Below, one piece after another: positions 57,887 through 64,000 of a stretch of DNA of 64,000 nt (the stretch's first letter is position 1; every line of letters begins with the position of its first letter). The notes below the pieces were generated by a model. That model was not told the DNA's origin. It searched no databases and worked only from the letters and a program-made list of their open reading frames with translations. Source of the stretch: CAVTYH01 sp963738835 (GTDB lineage: Bacteria > Planctomycetota > Planctomycetia > Pirellulales > JADZDJ01); assembly GCA_963738835.1 (NCBI GenBank), contig CAVTYH010000009.1, forward strand, positions 620,001 through 684,000. Reading direction: 5' to 3'. The translations under genes were made by a program, and so were the position numbers.

Positions 57887-59137
57887 ATGAGCGACAACCC
57901 GGCCGACGACGCGCGCAGCATGGTGGACGCTGTCTACCGCACGGATTCGCGCCGCGTCTTCGCCACGCTGATCCGTTTGCTGGGCGACTTCGAACTGGCC
58001 GAGGAGGCAATGCACGATGCCTTCGCTTCGGCTGTCGAGCAGTGGCCGCGGGACGGCGTGCCCACGAATCCGCGGGCGTGGTTAGTGTCGGCCGGCCGAT
58101 TCAAAGCGATCGACACCATGCGGCGGCGGGCACGGTTCGACGCCTCGCTGTCGGAACTTGCCGAGCGGCTTGACGCCAATGCGGGGGCTGCGGCGGGGCA
58201 GGACAGCGACGGCGTTGAAGACGATCGGCTGCGGCTGATTTTTACCTGCTGCCATCCCGCGCTACAGCCCGAAGCGCAGGTGGCGCTGACGTTGCGTGAA
58301 GTTTGCGGGCTGACAACCGAAGCCATCGCCAGCGCATTTCTGACTGCGCCCTCGACGCTGGCTCAGCGCATTGTGCGCGCCAAAGCGAAGATTCGCGACG
58401 CACGCATTCCGTATCAGGTGCCGTCACGGGAAGATTTGCCGGACCGATTGGAAACCGTGTTGCAAGTGATTTACCTCGTGTTCAACGAGGGCTACGCCGC
58501 GTCGTCCGGCGAGTCGCTCACGCGGCCCGATCTTTCGGGCGAAGCAATCCGCCTGGAGCGATTGCTGGTCGAGCTGTTGCCCGAATCGGAAGCGGTGGGA
58601 CTTTTGGCACTGATGTTGCTGCACGAATCGCGCCGAGCCGCGCACGTGTCGCCCACGGGCGAAATCATTTTGTTGGACGATCAGGATCGCTCGCTCTGGA
58701 ACCAGCCGTTGATTGCCGAAGGCACGGCGCTCGTGCAGCAGGCCATGTCGTCGGGCCCGATTGGCCCATATACGCTTCAGGCGGCGATTTCTGCGGTACA
58801 TGGCTCCGCGGCGAATGCCGCGGCAACCGACTGGGCCCAGATCGTCGGATTGTACGATATCCTTTTGCAGTCGGCGTCTTCTCCGGTGGTCGAGTTGAAC
58901 CGGGCCGTCGCCGTGGCGATGCGCGACGGTCCTCAATCGGGACTGGAACTGATCGATGCCATCCTTTCGCGCGGCGATTTGTCCGACTATCATCTGGCAC
59001 ATTCGGCCCGGGCAGAACTTTGCCGGCGATTGGGGAAAACAGCGGAGGCTCAAACCTCATACCAGCAGGCACTTGCGCTGGTGCGTCAGGAGCCGGAGCG
59101 GCGGTTTCTGGAAAGGCGGCTGGCTGAATTGCGGTAA
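57887..59137 (+). CDS. ECF42-like RNA polymerase sigma factor
   Basis: 416 residues from the ATG at 57887; upstream codons in frame are not conserved. Sigma-2 (RVFATLIRLLGDFELAEEAM, then HDAFASAVEQWP) and sigma-4 (LTLREVCGLTTEAIASAFLT) are followed by a long C-terminal part with DUF6596-like VLQVIYLVFNEGYAASSGES and a TPR-like end (ARAELCRRLGKTAEAQTSY). This is the architecture of the ECF42 group, which has no anti-sigma factor and is linked to DGPF/YCII genes. Those genes follow directly here (59268 onward), so this context supports the family call. Confidence 0.93.
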   Translation: MSDNPADDARSMVDAVYRTDSRRVFATLIRLLGDFELAEEAMHDAFASAVEQWPRDGVPTNPRAWLVSAGRFKAIDTMRRRARFDASLSELAERLDANAGAAAGQDSDGVEDDRLRLIFTCCHPALQPEAQVALTLREVCGLTTEAIASAFLTAPSTLAQRIVRAKAKIRDARIPYQVPSREDLPDRLETVLQVIYLVFNEGYAASSGESLTRPDLSGEAIRLERLLVELLPESEAVGLLALMLLHESRRAAHVSPTGEIILLDDQDRSLWNQPLIAEGTALVQQAMSSGPIGPYTLQAAISAVHGSAANAAATDWAQIVGLYDILLQSASSPVVELNRAVAVAMRDGPQSGLELIDAILSRGDLSDYHLAHSARAELCRRLGKTAEAQTSYQQALALVRQEPERRFLERRLAELR

Positions 59138-59267
59138 AATTTTGGGTTTCATGTCGATTTCGGGCTCCGCCACACGACTATTTAGCATCAACAGAACAAC
59201 AACGCCGCATTTCCCGGTCGAAAAAGTCTGAAAGCCCGGCGTAAATTGCTCATCAAGGAGACATACG

Positions 59268-59690
59268 ATGCGATTCATGATGCTGATGATTCCCAAGGGG
59301 TATGAAACAGCCGCGCCGGGCACCATGCCTGACGCCAAGGCCGTGGCGGCGATGATGAAGTACAACGAAGAATTGCAGAAGGCCGGCGTGCTCGTCACTC
59401 TGGATGGTCTCCATCCACCCTCGATGGCGCGCGCGCGTTTCATTCGCTGGCGGCAAGCCCAAAGTTACGGACGGCCCTTTCCCCGAGACCAAAGAGGTGC
59501 TCGGAGGTTACTGGATGATCAATGTGAAATCGAAGGCAGAGGCCGTCGCATGGGCGTCTCGCTGCCCGGCGTCGAACAACGAAGTGATCGAGGTCCGCCA
59601 AGTGCAGGAGTTCGCGGACTTCCCGGACGACGTTCAGAAGGCCGCCGCCGGCTTCCAAGAAATGCAATCGCCGGCGCAGTCAGAAGTCGT
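59268..59690 (+). CDS. YCII/DGPF-domain protein, frameshifted near 59428
   Basis: The N-terminus FMMLMIPKGYETAAPGTMPD and YNEELQKAGVLVTLDGLHPP is in one frame. The rest, VSFAGGKPKVTDGPFPETKE then VLGGYWMINVKSKAEAVAWA, carries the DGPF motif in another. The break is in a GC dinucleotide run. The second frame stays open into the next gene, so the natural end is uncertain and I place it near 59690. YCII proteins are of unknown role, and ECF42 sigma factors control such genes. Confidence 0.82.
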
Positions 59691-59747
59691 AGTGCATCGC
59701 AAAGTAATTCCAAACCACCATCACCAACCACAAAATTCACATTCGTC

Positions 59748-60218
59748 ATGCAAACCATCCATCCATGCCTTTGGTTCGATACGCAAGCACTCGAAGCCGC
59801 AAAGTTTTACATATCTGTCTCCAAGAATTCCAAGCTCGGACAGGTGAGCTACTACGGCGAAGGGGCGCCGCTACCCAAGGGAACGGTTCTCACGGTCACC
59901 TTCCAGCTCGAAGGCCAGAACTTCATGGCGCTTAACGGCGGCCCGGTGTTCAAGTTCAACGAAGCCGTGTCGTTCGTCGTCAACTGCGAAACGCAGGAAG
60001 AAATCGACGACTATTGGAAAAAACTCACCGCCGGCGGCCAGGAAGTGCAATGCGGCTGGTTGAAAGACAAATACGGCCTGTCGTGGCAAATTGTTCCCAC
60101 GGTCCTGGGCAAGATGATGGAAGATAAAGATCCCGCCAAGACCAACCGCGTGATGCAGGCGCTCATGAAAATGGTCAAGCTCGACATCCACGGCTTGCAG
60201 CAAGCCTACAACGGCTAG
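59748..60218 (+). CDS. PhnB-like VOC-superfamily protein
   Basis: 156 residues from the ATG at 59748. IHPCLWFDTQALEAAKFYIS, NSKLGQVSYYGEGAPLPKGT, TFQLEGQNFMALNGGPVFKF and KDKYGLSWQIVPTVLGKMM follow the PhnB/3-demethylubiquinone-methyltransferase-like VOC family. The first part of the frame reads without break. The C-terminal IHGLQQAYNG is family-like. Part of the YCII set. Confidence 0.9.
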   Translation: MQTIHPCLWFDTQALEAAKFYISVSKNSKLGQVSYYGEGAPLPKGTVLTVTFQLEGQNFMALNGGPVFKFNEAVSFVVNCETQEEIDDYWKKLTAGGQEVQCGWLKDKYGLSWQIVPTVLGKMMEDKDPAKTNRVMQALMKMVKLDIHGLQQAYNG

Positions 60219-60286
60219 TCATCCAAAAAAATCTAATAGTTCAGATTGCTATCTCATATCACAAACAAACCGAAGGAGAAATTACC

Positions 60287-60718
60287 ATGCGATTTATGAT
60301 CCTGGTCAAAGCGAGCAAAGACTGCGAAGCCGGAATCAAGCCTAGCGAGCAGCTCCTTACCGAGATGGGAAAGTTCAACGACGAACTGATGCAGGCCGGC
60401 GTCCTGCTAGCGGCCGAGGGACTCCAACCGAGTTCGAAGGGCGCGCGTGTCAAGATTTTGAATGGAAAACGAACTGTGATCGACGGACCGTTTGCCGAAA
60501 CGAAAGAGTTGGTTGGCGGCTTCTGGTTGTGGAAGTGCGATTCGTTGGCCGAGGCGATCGACTGGGTCAAACGCTGCCCCGCGCCGATGGGGCCTGGGCA
60601 GGAAACCGAGATCGAGATTCGCCCGGTGCATGAAGCCGAGGACTTCGGCGCCGCATTTGCCCCCGAACTTCGCGAGCAAGAAGAGCGGCTACGGAAGCAA
60701 GTTGCGGCGGCGAAATAA
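60287..60718 (+). CDS. YCII/DGPF-domain protein
   Basis: 143 residues. AAGGAG precedes the ATG. FMILVKASKDCEAGIKPSEQ, then FNDELMQAGVLLAAEGLQPS and TVIDGPFAETKELVGGFWLW carry the DGPF motif. The C-terminus has a charged helix (AFAPELREQEERLRKQ). Second YCII gene of the set. Confidence 0.93.
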   Translation: MRFMILVKASKDCEAGIKPSEQLLTEMGKFNDELMQAGVLLAAEGLQPSSKGARVKILNGKRTVIDGPFAETKELVGGFWLWKCDSLAEAIDWVKRCPAPMGPGQETEIEIRPVHEAEDFGAAFAPELREQEERLRKQVAAAK

Positions 60719-60759
60719 TACTGCTCGAATGACTTTCGATTGATCTCGGAGAAACGATT

Positions 60760-61119
60760 ATGAAATACATGCTTTTGATTTATGCGGCAGAAGGGGCGAT
60801 TAGTGGCGAAGCCCGCGAGCATTGCTACGAAGAATCGACACAGTTGTGTCACGAGCTGCAATCGCGCGGGCAATTCCTTGGTGCATCGCCGTTGCAGAGC
60901 GTCACGACGGCGACCAGCGTGCGGGTTCGTGAAGGGAGACGCCTGGTGACCGACGGCCCGTTTGCCGAGACGCGGGAACAGCTTGGCGGATATTTTATGG
61001 TCGAGGCGAAAGACCTTGATGCGGCGATCGGCATTGCCGCGAAAATTCCCGGCGCACGCTGGGGAACCGTCGAAGTGCGGCCAGTGATTGAACTTTCTGG
61101 TTTGCCGGGCGGAAAATAA
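60760..61119 (+). CDS. YCII/DGPF-domain protein
   Basis: 119 residues. CGGAGA precedes the ATG. KYMLLIYAAEGAISGEAREH, CHELQSRGQFLGASPLQSV and RRLVTDGPFAETREQLGGYF are the family marks; PVIELSGLPGG ends it. Third YCII gene, 41 bases after the previous one. All lie downstream of the sigma factor on the same strand. Confidence 0.93.
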   Translation: MKYMLLIYAAEGAISGEAREHCYEESTQLCHELQSRGQFLGASPLQSVTTATSVRVREGRRLVTDGPFAETREQLGGYFMVEAKDLDAAIGIAAKIPGARWGTVEVRPVIELSGLPGGK

Positions 61120-61248
61120 ATGGAGACGACAACGGTGGGTGGCTGGGGGCTCAGCAACCTCGACCCCAGCCACCTATCAACTCAAAATGGATTACAGGCA
61201 ATCATTTCAAATCTCACATTTCAGATCCGATCTCGAAAGGAAATTCTC

Positions 61249-61667
61249 ATGCAAGTCCAACCTTATTTGAACTTTGATGGCCGCTGCGAAGAAGCGGTTG
61301 AGTTTTACCGCAAGGCGCTGGCGCTGAAGTCGAAATGCTGATGCGTTTCAAAGACTCGCCAGAGCCTCCCGCAGTCGGCACGGTCGCACCGGGATCGGAA
61401 AACAAGGTGCTGCACACCAGTTTTCGCATCGGCGAGACGACGATCATGGCGTCCGACTGCCATGCCGGGGGGAAGACGAACTTTCAAGGCTTTTCGCTCG
61501 CCATCACGGTGCCCAAAGAGGCCGACACCGACCGTCTGTTCAATGCGCTGGCCGATGGCGGGAAAGTGCAAATGCCGCTGGCCAAGACGTTCTTTTCCCC
61601 GCGGTTCGGTGTGGTTACCGATCGCTTCGGAATCTCATGGATGATTCTTGCAGCGCAGTGCGCATAG
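61249..61667 (+). CDS. PhnB-like VOC-superfamily protein, frameshifted near 61330
   Basis: AAAGGA precedes the ATG at 61249. QVQPYLNFDGRCEEAVEFYR ends early as KALALKSKC; adding one G to the GG in GCTGGCGCTG gives GAEVEMLMRFKDSPEPPAVG, which continues FRIGETTIMASDCHAGGKTN and FSPRFGVVTDRFGISWMILA. This is the usual PhnB family order (D-R-F-G-I-x-W-M at the end). A homopolymer error is the likely cause. Confidence 0.88.
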
Positions 61668-61703
61668 CACGTAAACTGGCATGAAATCCGGAGATGAGTC
61701 GGT

Positions 61704-62243
61704 ATGCTCCCCATCATTCTTGGCGCACTAACAGCCCTTGTTGTCGTGTTGGTCATCATCGTTGCCACAAGGCCGTCCGATTTTCGGATTACGCGAACCG
61801 CAAAAATCGCGGCTCCGTCCTCAGCGGTTTTTGCGCAGCTGAACGATTTCCACAAATGGACAGCCTGGTCGCCGTGGGAAAAGATGGATCCGCAATTGAA
61901 GCGAACCTACGAGGGGCCGCCGGCCGGAACCGGCGCCGTTTACTCGTGGTCCGGCAACAAAAAGGTGGGCGAAGGGCGAATGACGATCGTGGAAAGCCGG
62001 CCGAGTAATCTCATCAGAATCAAACTTGAATTCTTTAAGCCTTTCGCCGCTAATAACACGGCAGAATTCACGTTCCAGCCCGAAGGTAATCAAACCGCCG
62101 TAACGTGGACTATGATCGGCAAACATCATTTCATGTCCAAAGCATTCTGCATGTTTATGAACATGGATAAAATGGTCGGCGGCGATTTTGAGAAAGGGCT
62201 GGCAAATATGAAATCGGTCGTTGAGACAAGGGCTAACCCATAG
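61704..62243 (+). CDS. Membrane-anchored SRPBCC-family protein
   Basis: 179 residues. The N-terminal helix IILGALTALVVVLVIIVATR anchors the START-like domain (FRITRTAKIAAPSSAVFAQL, FHKWTAWSPWEKMDPQLKRT, NTAEFTFQPEGNQTAVTW). Polyketide-cyclase/SRPBCC class. Ligand unknown. It follows the YCII/VOC set. Confidence 0.9.
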   Translation: MLPIILGALTALVVVLVIIVATRPSDFRITRTAKIAAPSSAVFAQLNDFHKWTAWSPWEKMDPQLKRTYEGPPAGTGAVYSWSGNKKVGEGRMTIVESRPSNLIRIKLEFFKPFAANNTAEFTFQPEGNQTAVTWTMIGKHHFMSKAFCMFMNMDKMVGGDFEKGLANMKSVVETRANP

Positions 62244-62288
62244 CGCGGAAATCGTAGAACCATTCACAACTTTTTTTCGGAGGATTTT

Positions 62289-62942
62289 ATGAACGGCAAA
62301 AAACTGTTTGTTCCCGCCATCATTGTGATTGCCAGCATGGTCACTGTCATGGGATCGATCGCCACTGCCGAACCGTCCAAAGAACCCACCGCCGCCGGTC
62401 AACCGGAAATGAAGCTCCCACCAGGCTGGACCATGGAAGACATGCAAGCCTGCATGATCGCTGGCACCCCCGGCAAAATGCACGAACTCCTGGCCAAGGA
62501 CGCCGGAGTTTGGGAGGGCGAGAACACCATGTGGATGGCCCCCGGCGCCGACCCAATCAAGTCGAAAAGCAAAACCACCATCACGCCAGTGATGGACGGC
62601 CGCTACATCAAGATTGAAATGAACGGCGATATGCCCGGCATGGGGCCCTACAACGGCTTGGGCTACTGTGGCTTCGATAATGTCTCGCAGAAATTTGTTG
62701 CCACCTGGCTCGACAACCACAGCACCGGCATGATGAACGGCACCGGCGAACTCTCGCCCGACGGCAAAACGATGACTTGGACCTACAACTTCAACTGCCC
62801 GCTCACCAAAAAGGCCGTGACAATGCGCGAAGTGGACACAGACACTGCTCCGGGCAAGAAGACGATGGAAATGTACAGCCCCGATCCCAAAACCGGGAAA
62901 GAGTACAAGATGATGAGCATTGAGCTCACCAAACAGAAATAG
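62289..62942 (+). CDS. DUF1579-family exported protein
   Basis: 217 residues. GGAGG precedes the ATG. Signal-type start LFVPAIIVIASMVTVMGSIA. The domain (about 55-215) has DAGVWEGENTMWMAPGADPI, GYCGFDNVSQKFVATWLDNH and STGMMNGTGELSPDGKTMTW, as in DUF1579 proteins of planctomycetes. Role unknown. These are common next to YCII and SRPBCC genes. Confidence 0.88.
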   Translation: MNGKKLFVPAIIVIASMVTVMGSIATAEPSKEPTAAGQPEMKLPPGWTMEDMQACMIAGTPGKMHELLAKDAGVWEGENTMWMAPGADPIKSKSKTTITPVMDGRYIKIEMNGDMPGMGPYNGLGYCGFDNVSQKFVATWLDNHSTGMMNGTGELSPDGKTMTWTYNFNCPLTKKAVTMREVDTDTAPGKKTMEMYSPDPKTGKEYKMMSIELTKQK

Positions 62943-63042
62943 GGCGATGCAGTGCGCTGCATTCGAAAGTTTTATCAACGCTTATTTCATCAACGCTTAA
63001 TTGTCCGGCGGCTGGACGCTGTCGCTACCCAAGGAGAAATCG

Positions 63043-64000
63043 ATGAGCGGGGTACGAGTTCTGGTGGGCACACGCAAAGGCGCCTTCGTTTTGACATCTG
63101 ACGGCAAGCGTCAGAAGTGGGACGTGAGCGGCCCCTTCTTCGGCGGTTGGGAGATTTACCATCTGAAAGGCTCGCCGGTCGATCCGAATCGGATTTATGC
63201 ATCGCAATCGAGCAGTTGGTTCGGGCAGATCATCCAGCGCTCCGACGACGGCGGCAAAACGTGGCACCAACCTGGCACACCTGCGGGCGAATCAACCACC
63301 ACTCCCGATGGCATGCCCAAGGGCGAAAGCAACAAATTCGCCTACGATACTTCTCCGGGAAGCGGCGCACCCCTGACGACTCATCAGTGGTACGACGGTA
63401 CGCAACACCCCTGGGAATTCAAACGCGTGTGGCATCTGGAGCCAGCGCTTGATGACCCCAACACGGTTTACGCCGGCGTTGAAGACGCCGCGATGTTCCG
63501 CACCACCGATGGCGGCCAAAGCTGGCACGAACTGGCTGGCTTGCGCGGCCATGGCACGGGACCAAAATGGTCGCCTGGCGCCGGCGGAATGGGACTGCAC
63601 ACAATTCTGCTGGATGAAAGTCATCCCGGCAGGATGTACATTGCCATCTCTGCAGCTGGTGTCTTCCGCACCGACAACAGCGGCAAATCGTGGCGCTCGA
63701 TCAACCGTGGCCTGCGATCGGAACACATTCCCGATCCGAGTGCCGAAGTCGGCCACTGCGTTCACCGTATTGCCATGCACCCCTCGCGCCCCGAGGTGCT
63801 GTTTATGCAGAAGCACTGGGATGTCATGCGCACCGACAACGCCGGCGAACAGTGGCACGAAGTCAGCGGCAACTTGCCATCCGACTTCGGTTTTGTGATC
63901 GACGTGCATGCGCATGAGCCTGAGACCATTTACGTTGTACCCATCAAGAGCGACGCAGAACACTATCCGCCCGACGGCAAACTGCGCGTCTACCGCAGTC
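63043..64000 (+). CDS. Asp-box (BNR-repeat) beta-propeller protein, 3' truncated by window
   Basis: The start at 63043 has AAGGAG upstream, and the frame stays open for 319 codons to the window end. Four Asp-box motifs (SDDGGKTW, TDGGQSW, TDNSGKSW, TDNAGEQW) mark blades of a sialidase-like or VPS10-type propeller. No signal peptide is seen, so it may be cytoplasmic. The family is annotated as WD40/YVTN-like or exo-alpha-sialidase; catalytic arginines cannot be confirmed from this part. Confidence 0.85.
   Translation, partial: MSGVRVLVGTRKGAFVLTSDGKRQKWDVSGPFFGGWEIYHLKGSPVDPNRIYASQSSSWFGQIIQRSDDGGKTWHQPGTPAGESTTTPDGMPKGESNKFAYDTSPGSGAPLTTHQWYDGTQHPWEFKRVWHLEPALDDPNTVYAGVEDAAMFRTTDGGQSWHELAGLRGHGTGPKWSPGAGGMGLHTILLDESHPGRMYIAISAAGVFRTDNSGKSWRSINRGLRSEHIPDPSAEVGHCVHRIAMHPSRPEVLFMQKHWDVMRTDNAGEQWHEVSGNLPSDFGFVIDVHAHEPETIYVVPIKSDAEHYPPDGKLRVYRS

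Overview
The window looks like a chromosomal segment of a planctomycete, probably Pirellulales-like. The evidence is many secreted proteins with PEP-CTERM tails and dockerin-like calcium loops, a ThuA-like protein, YTV-type repeat proteins, small membrane proteins beginning with an F-x-IRDLLWLTLVVAL-type segment, a CX4CH motif protein, and long GC-rich intergenic spacers with dispersed palindromic repeats. No rRNA, tRNA, CRISPR array, prophage or insertion sequence is visible.

Layout. 0-3.7 kb: end of a GNAT acetyltransferase, a MORN-repeat protein, a secretin-like exported protein and a PAP2 phosphatase. 3.8-11 kb (+): ThuA-like protein, thioredoxin-fold protein, DUF4139-like protein and a two-component pair. 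11-25 kb (-): YTV-repeat protein; maltokinase, GlgE and GlgX (the GlgE alpha-glucan route); an ABC exporter with a large membrane protein; a SirB1-like protein. 25.4-29.8 kb (-): S46 dipeptidyl-peptidase beside an OPT oligopeptide transporter. 31-40.6 kb: a PEP-CTERM island with a giant beta-repeat protein, a TIGR03118 protein, two further PEP-CTERM proteins and an NF038122-type metalloprotease, with three copies of a structured repeat between them. 40.9-51.7 kb: YifB, a toxin-antitoxin pair, Ndk, a CX4CH protein, Nudix, a MORN lipoprotein, FtsH, Dabb, a PAP2 lipoprotein and a PQQ-type sugar dehydrogenase. 51.7-52.7 kb is repeat-rich and has no gene. 52.7-54.1 kb (-) holds four small membrane proteins, including a 55-residue one. 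54.2-64 kb (+): GNAT, VOC, a damaged TIGR01777 epimerase, a TPR protein, an ArsR/SRPBCC pair with a near-consensus promoter, an ECF42-like sigma factor followed by YCII/DGPF and VOC genes, SRPBCC, DUF1579, and an Asp-box beta-propeller cut by the window end.

A pervasive feature is single-base indels. At least 13 interrupt otherwise well-conserved genes (maltokinase twice, GlgE, FtsH, sensor kinase, giant PEP-CTERM gene twice, TIGR03118, VOC, YCII, MORN, epimerase, ABC-linked membrane protein), and most sit in short G or C runs. Protein conservation continues directly in the new frame, so I read these mainly as sequencing or assembly errors, and I annotate each such gene as one locus with its frameshift position. 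Functional themes are alpha-glucan synthesis and debranching, peptide digestion plus uptake, surface-protein sorting, and a sigma-factor/YCII regulon.
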